NCBI GenBank assembly: GCA_004017275.1
Contig: SAKE01000041.1
Span: 1-32,279, forward strand
Direction: 5' to 3'
From: Mesorhizobium sp.
GTDB taxonomy: Bacteria > Pseudomonadota > Alphaproteobacteria > Rhizobiales > Rhizobiaceae
DNA: 32,279 nt
Shown: one piece after another, positions 10,121 through 16,459 of the stretch
Position numbering within the stretch: the stretch's first letter is position 1
How the letters are laid out: each line of letters opens with the position of its first letter
Program-made: the position numbers and the translations under genes
Notes under the pieces: generated by a model
Databases searched by the model: none
The model's input: only the letters and a program-made list of their open reading frames with translations
What the model was told of the DNA's origin: nothing

Positions 10121-10672
10121 TTACGCGGCACGGGAGCGTACGAAGTCCTCGGATCGCACGCCGAGGGCCGACGGTCCGGAATCATCCGGACCGTCGGCCC
10201 TGCTTCGCGCAATATAGGGGCTCGCGAGCTTTTCGCCGACAGGCACGCTCGACGATGCTGACGGCGCACTGTTCACGATCCGGATTTTCGAACCGGGCCG
10301 GATCAACCGAACGATCCGACGCACCAGCGACGGCCGGCCCGGGTCGGGGACCGCGCGCGAGAAATCGACATCCGGCAGCATGCCGCGATGCGGTCGGCGG
10401 CGGACTTCGGCGTGAACGGCCGACGAATAGGTGTCGCCAATCAACAGCGCCCATGTCGGCAGTCGGTGGATATGCAGGCTCCGTGAGCCAGGTATTCTAT
10501 AGGGATCGAACATCGGTCCGTCCTCCGTGTGAAAATAGAGATAAAAAGGCGAAGCAATATCGTCCGCCGGCATTCGGTCGGAGGCACGCTTTGCGTCGGT
10601 CGAGACACGATAAGCATCGGTCCGGACAGCTTCAGTTGGGGCGTTCAGCCCTTTTGACTTTTTGAAAAACAT
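10121..10672 (-). CDS. Hypothetical basic protein, 183 residues
   Basis: I do not recognise this protein. It starts MFFKKSKGLNAPTEAV and has a mid-region with aromatic and charged residues (SPFYLYFHTEDGPMFDPYR). The second half is rich in Arg, Pro and Ser. There is no signal peptide or clear transmembrane helix. The minus-strand frame is preferred over an equally long plus-strand frame because GAAGGAATC lies 6 nt upstream of its ATG and the predicted N-terminus is sensible. Base composition is less GC-biased than in neighbouring genes. The last 20 or so codons include a perfect 17-bp inverted repeat (10164-10201). A short hairpin (10691-10709) lies in its leader. It could be a lineage-specific gene or a decaying one. 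Confidence 0.6.
   Translation of the reverse strand: MFFKKSKGLNAPTEAVRTDAYRVSTDAKRASDRMPADDIASPFYLYFHTEDGPMFDPYRIPGSRSLHIHRLPTWALLIGDTYSSAVHAEVRRRPHRGMLPDVDFSRAVPDPGRPSLVRRIVRLIRPGSKIRIVNSAPSASSSVPVGEKLASPYIARSRADGPDDSGPSALGVRSEDFVRSRAA
10164..10201. repeat. Perfect 17-bp inverted repeat with 4-nt loop
   Basis: Arms 10164-10180 and 10185-10201 are perfect reverse complements around ATCA. The repeat lies in the last codons of the unknown gene at 10121-10672 and about 75-110 bp upstream of the first ABC exporter gene. Neither strand has a T-run, so it is not a standard intrinsic terminator. It could reduce read-through, protect a 3' end or bind a protein as an operator for the exporter genes. 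Confidence 0.9.
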
Positions 10673-10690
10673 CGCAAGATTCCTTCGAGA

Positions 10691-10709
10691 GCCGAAAAAT
10701 CGTTTCGGC
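10691..10709. other. Short perfect hairpin in the leader of the 10121-10672 gene
   Basis: GCCGAAA/TTTCGGC form a 7-bp stem with a 5-nt loop, starting 18 bp upstream of the ATG at 10672 (minus strand) and just beyond its Shine-Dalgarno. It may be part of the 5' untranslated region. The rest of 10673-10956 holds no gene that I can support. Confidence 0.4.
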
Positions 10710-10812
10710 GGGAATCGGTGCGATCAAATCTTAGAGAGTCAGGAGAATCGTCGTACCGAAACCGCCGGCAGGCAGGTAAGCCCACGAGAGGGGCGCTGGA
10801 TGTGCATGGTCA

Positions 10813-11454
10813 TCATGAATTACCCCTCCATCGGTTCGGGTTGACAATGCTGGTTGTATACCCGACTTCGCAGAAAATGGCCACCCGCAGGTCCAGCAAT
10901 TTCCAAAACCGCGAGCCTGCTGTTGCCGATCTGCCACTTATTAGAAGGACGCGGAAATGAACTGTCGTCTCCGCATCGCGCTCTACCAGCCTGACATTGC
11001 CGGCAACACCGGAACAATCCTGCGCTTCGCCGCATGCCTCGGGCTCGGCGTCGACATCATCGAACCGGCCGGCTTTCCGCTCTCCGACAAGGCGCTCAAG
11101 CGCGCCGGCATGGACTACCTCGAAATGGCTGCCCTGACCCGGCATGTCGACTGGCAAGCCTTCGAGGACTGGCGCAAAGCCCGCGCGCGCCGGATGGTGC
11201 TGCTGTCGACCAAAGCCACGACCGCTTACACCAGCTTCACCTTCGCCGATGGCGACATCCTGCTGTTCGGCCGCGAATCCGCAGGCGTTCCGGATCCTGT
11301 CCATCAGGCGGCGGATGCGCGCCTGACCATCCCCATGCAGGGCGCGGCGCGCAGCATCAACGTCGCGCTTTCCGTCGCCATGGTAGCGGGCGAAGCCATC
11401 CGGCAGCTCGGATAACGGCACTCCCCCTCCCGTCATCTTGACCCAGGCGAACAT
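10813..11454 (-). other. Antisense open frame with start signals under the soxbox
   Basis: On the minus strand an ATG at 11454 is preceded 6 nt upstream by GAAGGAGA and, farther up, by the soxbox with a TTGACC box (11519-11514). The frame runs 213 codons, opening MFAWVKMTGGGVPLSELPDG, entirely antisense to trmL. High-GC genomes produce long antisense frames by chance, and no protein family is recognised, so it is not called as a gene. The first 13 codons lie outside trmL. It may be the remnant of a gene once divergent from soxR, or a regulated antisense transcript. Confidence 0.25.
10957..11415 (+). CDS. trmL: tRNA (cytidine/uridine-34-2'-O)-methyltransferase
   Basis: This 152-residue protein is a minimal SPOUT methyltransferase that uses S-adenosylmethionine to methylate the wobble ribose of tRNA-Leu isoacceptors. 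The N-terminus LRIALYQPDIAGNTGTILR is characteristic. The SAM-binding knot is seen in LLFGRESAGVP and IPMQGAARSINVALSVAM. Length matches E. coli TrmL (157). A good AAGGA Shine-Dalgarno lies 8 nt upstream. The closest upstream region holds an isolated TTGACA (10841-10846) but no matching -10. Downstream is soxR, with a soxbox in the 118-bp gap. An antisense frame with its own start signals runs through the whole gene (see 10813-11454). Confidence 0.95.
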   Translation: MNCRLRIALYQPDIAGNTGTILRFAACLGLGVDIIEPAGFPLSDKALKRAGMDYLEMAALTRHVDWQAFEDWRKARARRMVLLSTKATTAYTSFTFADGDILLFGRESAGVPDPVHQAADARLTIPMQGAARSINVALSVAMVAGEAIRQLG

Positions 11455-11497
11455 CGCCGTCTCCTTCGTTTGCACATCCAGGGTTTCTTCGCTACAA

Positions 11498-11515
11498 GCT
11501 CAACTTAACTTGAGG
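11498..11515. promoter_or_regulatory. SoxR operator (soxbox)
   Basis: GCTCAACTTAACTTGAGG matches 16 of 18 positions of the E. coli soxbox CCTCAAGTTAACTTGAGG as I recall it. It lies 18 bp upstream of the soxR ATG. On the minus strand it is flanked by TTGACC (11519-11514) with the 19-bp spacer typical of MerR-family promoters, followed by a weak TAGCGA (11494-11489). On the plus strand no good -35/-10 pair is seen. It therefore predicts SoxR binding, with autoregulation and possibly activation of leftward transcription. Confidence 0.85.
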
Positions 11516-11533
11516 TCAAGCGGAAAATCAGAC

Positions 11534-11977
11534 ATGGCGCCTGTAACGGAACTGACGGTCGGCCAGGTGGCCATGCGCAGCGGGGTGGCGGTGTCGGCGC
11601 TGCATTTCTATGAGGCCCGCGGCCTGATCCGCAGCCACCGCACATCAGGCAACCAGCGCCGCTACGGCCGCGACGTGCTGCGGCGCGTGGCGATCATCAA
11701 GGTCGCGCAGGAGGTCGGCATCTCGCTGGCCGAGATCGGCACGGCCCTGGCATCGCTGCCCGAGGGGCGCACACCGACACGCGATGACTGGAACCTGCTT
11801 TCGACCGCCTGGCGCGACGGCCTCGATCACAAGATCGCCCAGTTGAAGAAACTGCGCGACGGGCTGACCGACTGCATCGGCTGCGGCTGCATGTCGATCG
11901 ACAAATGCCCGCTGAGGAACAAGGGCGACCGGCTGGCAAGGGAAGGCACGGGGGCGAGAAGGTTGGTTGCAACCTGA
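11534..11977 (+). CDS. soxR: Redox-sensitive MerR-family regulator SoxR
   Basis: This 147-residue regulator has an N-terminal winged helix-turn-helix (LTVGQVAMRSGVAVSALHFYEARGLI, about 7-32), a dimerisation helix and the C-terminal 2Fe-2S motif with Cys at 114, 117, 119 and 125 (CIGCGCMSIDKC). That C-x2-C-x-C-x5-C pattern is diagnostic of SoxR. Oxidation of the cluster by redox-cycling compounds activates target promoters. The start at 11534 is used because the MerR domain begins there and the soxbox lies just upstream; a longer frame would run through the operator. No soxS or obvious divergent target is present, as is usual outside enterics, where SoxR directly controls exporters and redox enzymes. 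The two-gene ABC exporter on the other side of trmL is a conceivable target but has no soxbox that I could find. Confidence 0.95.
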   Translation: MAPVTELTVGQVAMRSGVAVSALHFYEARGLIRSHRTSGNQRRYGRDVLRRVAIIKVAQEVGISLAEIGTALASLPEGRTPTRDDWNLLSTAWRDGLDHKIAQLKKLRDGLTDCIGCGCMSIDKCPLRNKGDRLAREGTGARRLVAT

Positions 11978-12020
11978 ATGGAAGCAGTGCGACTATGAGG
12001 CGATAAGGAAGGAAACGCCT

Positions 12021-12221
12021 GTGCTGGGACATCTAATTCAACCAGAAGAAGAGACACAGCTCATTACGATCTATCGGGTCGACTCCGGCGGCATGCCAAC
12101 GCTGTATACGTCCTTGAGCTTTGATGAGGCGCGGAAAATGGGCTTTGAAAAATTCGGCAAGCTACTCGGCGAGAACCTGATCTTGGACTCTCCAAAATTG
12201 CGCGACCTATTTTTCTCGTGA
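12021..12221 (+). CDS. Small hypothetical protein, 66 residues
   Basis: I do not recognise this protein. It reads MLGHLIQPEEETQLITIYRV and continues through SLSFDEARKMGFEKFGKLLGENLILDS; it is acidic and soluble, with no signal or membrane segment. The start GTG at 12021 is preferred because AAGGAAA lies 6 nt upstream. A longer frame from a TTG at 11967 would overlap soxR. Codon use is visibly more AT-rich than in its neighbours (ATT, TTT, CTA and AAA are frequent), suggesting a lineage-specific or acquired gene. It follows soxR by 43 bp and converges with the small gene ending at 12228. Confidence 0.65.
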   Translation: MLGHLIQPEEETQLITIYRVDSGGMPTLYTSLSFDEARKMGFEKFGKLLGENLILDSPKLRDLFFS

Positions 12222-12227
12222 CATTCC

Positions 12228-12485
12228 TTAATCCGCCGCCGGCAACCGCCTGATGGTAAACTCGATCAGGTCGCCCGGCCGCTCGAACCAGCTTTCGATC
12301 TCGGTCCAGTAGGCTTGCTTGGGAAAGCGCTCGAACCATTCCTTGGCCTTGAGCCGCGCATCGGAGCGCGGCAGCACGAAGGTCTCGCGCAGGAAACCGT
12401 CGCGCGGCATGCGCGCGCGTTCGGCCCGGCTTTGATCGAGCCTTTTCTTCAGGCCATCCAGCGGCGGTCTTGCCGGGGTGCGCAC
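12228..12485 (-). CDS. Small conserved hypothetical protein, 85 residues
   Basis: I do not recognise the family. The protein is strongly charged, with many Arg, Lys and Glu and several Trp. It reads roughly RTPARPPLDGLKKRLDQSRA at the N-terminus and ends in WTEIESWFERPGDLIEFTIR. It has no signal or membrane helix. The GTG start at 12485 is favoured because AAGGAG lies 7 nt upstream. An upstream in-frame ATG at 12560 would force translation of the palindromic repeat at 12506-12552, which is unlikely. It lies convergent with the 66-residue gene (6 bp apart) and divergent from hemF. Confidence 0.7.
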   Translation of the reverse strand: MRTPARPPLDGLKKRLDQSRAERARMPRDGFLRETFVLPRSDARLKAKEWFERFPKQAYWTEIESWFERPGDLIEFTIRRLPAAD

Positions 12486-12505
12486 GAAACAACTCCTTGC
12501 ACCTG

Positions 12506-12552
12506 GCGCATGACCCCGAAATCTGAATCGAGTTTCGGAAAGGATCATGCGC
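12506..12552. repeat. Palindromic intergenic element (second copy)
   Basis: The outer arms GCGCATGA (12506-12513) and TCATGCGC (12545-12552) are perfect, and CCGAAA/TTTCGG form the inner arms. It resembles the element at 2945-2995, sharing GCATGA..., CCGAAA and GATCATGC parts. It lies between a small unknown gene and hemF, upstream of both. Confidence 0.8.
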
Positions 12553-12654
12553 AAAACCAAAGTGACTTGACCCTTGCCCCTAAGAGATTAGGGATCGCGC
12601 CGGCAAAAGACGAGTCATTTGTAGGACTCGCCGCCCCGCAACCGGAGACGGCAC

Positions 12655-13569
12655 TTGGAACGACCAGAAATACCGGCAGGCCTGCCCGCCGACATCGAAC
12701 AGAAGAAGATGAAGGCGCGCCTATGGTTCGAGGCGCTGCGCGAGCGCATCTGCACCAGCTTCGAGCAGCTCGAACAGGATCTTGGCGGGCCGCTGGCCTC
12801 GTGGTCGCCCGGCCGTTTCGAAAAGACACCATGGGAACGTGACGGGGGCAAGGGCGGCGGCGGCACCATGTCGATGATGCACGGCCGCGTCTTCGAGAAG
12901 GTCGGCGTTCACACCTCGACCGTCCATGGCGAGTTCTCGCCCGAATTCAGGAAGCAAATGCCAGGCGCCGAGGAAGATCCGCGTTTCTGGGCATCCGGCA
13001 TTTCGCTGATCGCGCATCCCTGGAACCCCAACGTTCCGGCCGTGCACATGAACACCCGCATGGTGGTCACATCTAGACACTGGTTCGGCGGCGGCGCCGA
13101 TCTGACGCCGGTGCTTGACCGCCACCGCACCCAGGACGACCCCGATACCGTCGCCTTCCACCGCGCCATGCAATTCGCCTGCGAGAAGAACGCCGACGTC
13201 GCCGACTACCCGAAATACAAGGCCTGGTGCGACGAGTATTTCTATCTGCCGCACCGCAACGAGCCGCGCGGCACCGGCGGCATCTTCTTCGACTGGCTGC
13301 ATTCGGGCGAGGACAAAGGCGGCTGGAATGCCGATTTCAACTTCGTCCAGGATGTCGGCCGCTCTTTTCTCGTCGTCTACGGCCATCTCGTGCGCGCCAA
13401 TTTCAACGAGAACTGGACCGACGGCGACCGTGACGAACAGCTCGTCCGCCGCGGCCGCTATGTCGAATTCAATCTGCTTCACGATCGCGGCACCATCTTC
13501 GGCCTGAAGACCGGCGGCAATGTCGCGGCTATCCTCTCCAGCCTGCCGCCCGAGGTTCGCTGGCCGTAA
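12655..13569 (+). CDS. hemF: Oxygen-dependent coproporphyrinogen-III oxidase
   Basis: This 304-residue enzyme, the normal HemF length, oxidatively decarboxylates two propionates of coproporphyrinogen III to give protoporphyrinogen IX, using O2, in cytosolic haem synthesis. Recognisable blocks include HMNTRMVVT and WFGGGADLTP (about 125-155), RGTGGIFFDWL (about 205-216) and the C-terminal EFNLLHDRGTIFGLKTGG segment. The start is a TTG with GGAG 8 nt upstream; its N-terminal sequence MERPEIPAGLPADIE fits the rhizobial family. A weak TTGACC (12567-12572) is the best -35 candidate. No FixK/FNR-type dyad was seen upstream. Haem made here would serve the bc1 complex, among other proteins, but no direct genetic link is visible. 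Confidence 0.96.
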   Translation: MERPEIPAGLPADIEQKKMKARLWFEALRERICTSFEQLEQDLGGPLASWSPGRFEKTPWERDGGKGGGGTMSMMHGRVFEKVGVHTSTVHGEFSPEFRKQMPGAEEDPRFWASGISLIAHPWNPNVPAVHMNTRMVVTSRHWFGGGADLTPVLDRHRTQDDPDTVAFHRAMQFACEKNADVADYPKYKAWCDEYFYLPHRNEPRGTGGIFFDWLHSGEDKGGWNADFNFVQDVGRSFLVVYGHLVRANFNENWTDGDRDEQLVRRGRYVEFNLLHDRGTIFGLKTGGNVAAILSSLPPEVRWP

Positions 13570-13704
13570 CAAAATGGTGAGCGCGATGTGAGCCGCATTG
13601 ATGTCCCATTCGCTCAAAATGGGCACGGAATGTGGCACGCAGCGCCCCGGAAAACTTCTTTTTCGTCTAATAGGCTCTTGAAAAGGCTGACCTATTTGTT
13701 GCGC

Positions 13705-13802
13705 CGGGTCGGGAAGCGTCGGCGGTTCGCCTGAGAGCGAGCCGCGACCCGACGCGACCGGACGGCCCAGACGATGCGGGCGTCAAAAAAGAGGATGCCC
13801 GC
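13705..13802 (+). other. Structured leader upstream of the DUF1344 gene
   Basis: Two stem-loops are visible in the 254-bp gap after hemF. The first pairs CGGGTCG (13705-13711) with CGACCCG (13745-13751), extends outward through GCG/CGC and encloses a small GGCG-GTT-CGCC hairpin (13721-13731). The second pairs GCGGGCGTC (13776-13784) with GATGCCCGC (13794-13802) around AAAAAAGAG, with one G-U pair. The second ends 21 bp before the ATG. They could be part of a long 5' untranslated region. Confidence 0.4.
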
Positions 13803-13823
13803 CCTTTCCAGGAGTACTTCGCA

Positions 13824-14084
13824 ATGCGCAAGATCATTGTTTCGACTGCCGCCGCTGCCCTTCTCGCTTCCGGTTCGGTGGCGTTCGCCGCCGTTAAGCA
13901 CACCACTGGAACGATCAGAACGTTTGACGCAACGGCCATGAGCCTGGTCCTCGACGACGGATCGTCTTTTACGCTTCCCAAGACCTTCAAGGATCCTGGC
14001 CTGCAGGTCGGTGAAAAGGTCCGCGTCTCATGGGATATGAAGGGCAAGAACAAGATCGCCGAGGCCGTCAAGGTCGCAAAATGA
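13824..14084 (+). CDS. Small periplasmic DUF1344 protein
   Basis: This 86-residue protein has a Sec signal peptide (MRKIIVSTAAAALLASGSVAFA, cleavage likely after residue 22) followed by one compact beta-rich DUF1344 domain (HTTGTIRTFDATAMSLVLDDGSSF and so on). DUF1344 proteins are widespread in Rhizobiales and are annotated only as small exported proteins; the fold suggests an OB-like barrel, but no reaction is known to me. AGGAG lies 10 nt upstream. The gene stands alone, preceded by a structured leader and followed by a strong terminator, so it is probably expressed as a monocistronic mRNA. Confidence 0.88.
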   Translation: MRKIIVSTAAAALLASGSVAFAAVKHTTGTIRTFDATAMSLVLDDGSSFTLPKTFKDPGLQVGEKVRVSWDMKGKNKIAEAVKVAK

Positions 14085-14145
14085 CGGCTTGCCTACCGGA
14101 GCAGGATGAGACGATATCCGGTCCTGTTTCGGGGTAGTGTGAAGA

Positions 14146-14173
14146 GGGCGGGGCAGCGCTGCTCCGCCCTTTT
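14146..14173 (+). terminator. Rho-independent terminator after the DUF1344 gene
   Basis: GGGCGGGGCAGC (14146-14157) pairs with GCTGCTCCGCCC (14158-14169), with one G-U pair and a minimal loop opened from the centre, and is followed by TTTT. It lies 62 bp after the stop codon. Confidence 0.85.
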
Positions 14174-14318
14174 GCCGTTGACGGCAGCCAATGCCGCCCC
14201 ATCTGTGTTATGCTTCTCACCCGCTCGCGGATCCGCCGATTCAACCCTGGAATCGGACCATGAGCCAAAAAAGTGCCGGGGCCTCGACCAGGCTCCGCGG
14301 AGGAAAAGGAGATATCCC

Positions 14319-14504
14319 ATGAAGGAATTTCACTGCGGGTCGCTTGTTCCCGGCTGTGACTGGCACACGCGTGCCGACGAGGAGGCCGAGGTGATGCGCC
14401 GTGCCGTCGAGCATATGCGCGAGACGCATGGCGAGACGGTCATCCGCGAGACGATGATCGAGGCGATCCGCTCGCGCATCGAGAAGGCCCGCGACGCGGC
14501 CTGA
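14319..14504 (+). CDS. Small DUF1059 protein
   Basis: This 61-residue protein matches the DUF1059 family of very short soluble proteins: MKEFHCGSLVPGCDWHTRAD carries two Cys and two His (C6, H16 and C13 in view, with a further His at H5), and the C-terminal half is a charged helix with AVEHMRETHG. The Cys/His pattern suggests a metal site, which is inference. A strong Shine-Dalgarno (AAGGAG) lies 8 nt upstream. A longer in-frame reading through the upstream terminator is rejected. The gene converges with cca; a weak hairpin (14513-14549) lies between them. Confidence 0.88.
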   Translation: MKEFHCGSLVPGCDWHTRADEEAEVMRRAVEHMRETHGETVIRETMIEAIRSRIEKARDAA

Positions 14505-14512
14505 TTTGCAGC

Positions 14513-14549
14513 AATCCAGGAAAAGTGCGCGGCGCTTTCCCTTGGGATT
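14513..14549. terminator. Possible shared hairpin between convergent DUF1059 and cca genes
   Basis: AATCC...GGATT and GGAAA...TTTCC form an imperfect stem around a GC-rich centre between the two convergent stop codons. Neither side has a good T-run, so termination is only a guess. Confidence 0.3.
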
Positions 14550-14561
14550 CACGCTGACAAT

Positions 14562-15827
14562 CTATCTGGCTTTCAAAGCCTCCGCGGCGCGCTTCATAAG
14601 CGCGGCGCGATCAGGCGCAAAACCGGCTTCGATCCATTCCGCCTCGAGATTCCTGAGGATTTCGCCGAGTTTCGGCCCTGGAGTGGCGCCGAGCGCCGTG
14701 AGATCGGCACCTTTCAGCGGAAACAAGGGCTTTTCCCACTTTATGGCGAAGGCCAGCAGCCGCGAAAAGCCGCCGGCTTCCAGCAGCGCGTCGGTGTCCC
14801 CGACAGCGCGCGCCCGTGCCCCGGCCAGCGACAATCTGAGCCGGTCGACAAACCCCTGCCGGTCGCCGCGATAAAGCCTTTTTGCCAGTTCGCCCTCGGT
14901 CGTCTTCGGCTCGACGGTGGTGGCAAGCGCCCAGTGGCGCAGGCGGCCCGCCTCAACAGTCGAGAATTTAAGCCGCTCGGCGAGCGTCTTCATGCGTGCG
15001 GCATCCGGCGGCACGATCGCTTCCAGCCGCAGCAACGGGTCGGGTGCCCAGCCAAGGTCCTTCTCGGCCTTGCTCAAACCATGGATGGCATCGATGCCCC
15101 ATTTCTCGCTTTCCGGCAGCGCGGCGGTCAAGGCGCTGGCCTGCCGCATCCAGAGCAGCGCCCGTGAGGGATCGGGTGCCGACAGAAGCTTCTTGAGTTC
15201 CGACCAGACGCGCTCGGCAGAAAGCTGGGCCAGCCCTTCCTTCAGCCGGGCACAGGCCTTCAGCCCCTCGGCATCCGGCCGGCCATCGCCATACCAGGCA
15301 AAGAAGCGGAAGAAACGCAGGATACGCAAATAGTCCTCGCGGATGCGCGCTTCCGGGTCGCCGATGAAGCGCAGCCGGCGTGCCTCGATGTCGGCGATGC
15401 CACCGACCAGGTCGACCACCCTGCCATCGGCCTCAGCATAGAGCGCATTGATGGTGAAGTCGCGCCGCTCGGCGTCAAGCTTCCAGTCGCGCCCGAACGA
15501 TACCTTTGCGCGCCGCCCGTCGGTCTCGATGTCGGCGCGCAAGGTGGTGATCTCATAGGGCTTGCCGCCGGCGATCACGGTGACTGTCCCATGATCGATG
15601 CCGGTCGGCACCGCCTTGAAGCCTCCCGCCTCGGCGCGACGGATGGTTTCCTGCGGCAGACAAGTGGTGGCGATGTCGATGTCGGCGACCGGCTGGCCCA
15701 TCAGCGTGTTGCGCACGGCGCCGCCGGCGACACGCGCCTCTTCGCCACCCTCGGCCAGCGCGGCCAGCAGGCGCTGCAGATGCTTGTCGCCGAGCCAGCC
15801 GGCCCTGTCCGCGATCGAGACACTCAC
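14562..15827 (-). CDS. cca: CCA tRNA nucleotidyltransferase
   Basis: This 421-residue class II nucleotidyltransferase adds or repairs the 3' CCA of tRNA. The head domain has GGAVRNTL (35-42) and the metal-binding D49-x-D51 pair in VADIDIA. RRDFTINALYAE and RIREDYLRILRFFRF mark the neck/nucleotide-recognition regions, followed by the helical tail. The protein is of the long alphaproteobacterial type and lacks an HD domain. The start is GTG (15827) and overlaps the stop of the upstream NUDIX gene by 4 nt (GTGA), giving translational coupling in a DUF1285-NUDIX-cca operon. By sequence alone it could be a poly(A) polymerase, but the length and operon favour the CCA enzyme. Confidence 0.94.
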   Translation of the reverse strand: MSVSIADRAGWLGDKHLQRLLAALAEGGEEARVAGGAVRNTLMGQPVADIDIATTCLPQETIRRAEAGGFKAVPTGIDHGTVTVIAGGKPYEITTLRADIETDGRRAKVSFGRDWKLDAERRDFTINALYAEADGRVVDLVGGIADIEARRLRFIGDPEARIREDYLRILRFFRFFAWYGDGRPDAEGLKACARLKEGLAQLSAERVWSELKKLLSAPDPSRALLWMRQASALTAALPESEKWGIDAIHGLSKAEKDLGWAPDPLLRLEAIVPPDAARMKTLAERLKFSTVEAGRLRHWALATTVEPKTTEGELAKRLYRGDRQGFVDRLRLSLAGARARAVGDTDALLEAGGFSRLLAFAIKWEKPLFPLKGADLTALGATPGPKLGEILRNLEAEWIEAGFAPDRAALMKRAAEALKAR

Positions 15828-16459
15828 GCATAAAGCCTTTCATAGAGGGTACGGATGATGCCGGCGGTGACGCCCCAGATGCGCCGATCGCCAAAAGGCA
15901 TGTCGTAGAAGAACCATTCGAGATCGTTCCACATGCGGCTGTCGCGCTTGTGGTTGGCCGGGTCCATCAGAAAGCGCAGCGGCACTTCGAAGGCGGCGTC
16001 GACCTCGTCGGCGTTGAGCGCCAGCTCGAAACCCGGCAGTACGATGCCCAGCACCGGTGCGATGCGGTAGCCGCTGCCGGCGACATAGTCGGGCATGCGG
16101 CCGATAACCTCGATGCGATCGCCGCCAAGGCCGATCTCCTCGAAGGTCTCGCGCAACGCCGCCGCCTCTGGACTGGCATCGGTCGGGTCTATGGTACCGC
16201 CGGGAAAGGCCACCTGCCCCGAATGGTTGCGCAGTTTTTCGGCCCGCTTGGTCAAGAGAACCGTCGCATCGCCCTCATGATCGACCACCGGGATCAACAC
16301 GGCGGCATTGCGCAGCGCCTTGCCCTGGTTGAGGCGCGGATGACCCGGATTGAAGCGATGGTCGCCATAGTCGTCGCCGGCATGCGCATCCGGCTGCGCG
16401 GCGAAGCGCGCGCGAAAATCCGCTGATGAAAACGGTGCCGCCGACATCTGGTCCATCAT
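15824..16459 (-). CDS. NUDIX hydrolase, CoA pyrophosphatase type
   Basis: This 211-residue hydrolase has the segment LRNHSGQVAFPGGTIDPTD (77-95) specific to the CoA-pyrophosphatase (NudL-like, UPF0035) group. It leads into the NUDIX box ending ALRETFEEIGL (101-111), with E104, E107 and E108 as metal-binding candidates. It is expected to cleave CoA or its derivatives to phosphopantetheine and 3',5'-ADP in the cytosol; the substrate is inferred from the family. Its ATG overlaps the DUF1285 stop by 4 nt and its stop overlaps the cca start by 4 nt, so all three are tightly coupled. I see no special regulatory site. Confidence 0.92.
   Translation of the reverse strand: MMDQMSAAPFSSADFRARFAAQPDAHAGDDYGDHRFNPGHPRLNQGKALRNAAVLIPVVDHEGDATVLLTKRAEKLRNHSGQVAFPGGTIDPTDASPEAAALRETFEEIGLGGDRIEVIGRMPDYVAGSGYRIAPVLGIVLPGFELALNADEVDAAFEVPLRFLMDPANHKRDSRMWNDLEWFFYDMPFGDRRIWGVTAGIIRTLYERLYA

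Noticed and set aside
10114..10665. 183-codon plus-strand frame opposite the unknown gene at 10121-10672
   Set aside because: It lacks a Shine-Dalgarno and a plausible N-terminus, whereas the minus-strand frame has GAAGGAATC at the right distance. The choice is not certain.
10841..10869. TTGACA as a promoter for trmL
   Set aside because: A consensus -35 is present, but no -10-like hexamer lies 16-18 bp downstream; GTATAC lies too close.
12567..12594. TTGACC...TAGGGA as a promoter for hemF
   Set aside because: The -35 is fair and the spacing is 16 bp, but the -10 match is poor; too weak to list as a feature.
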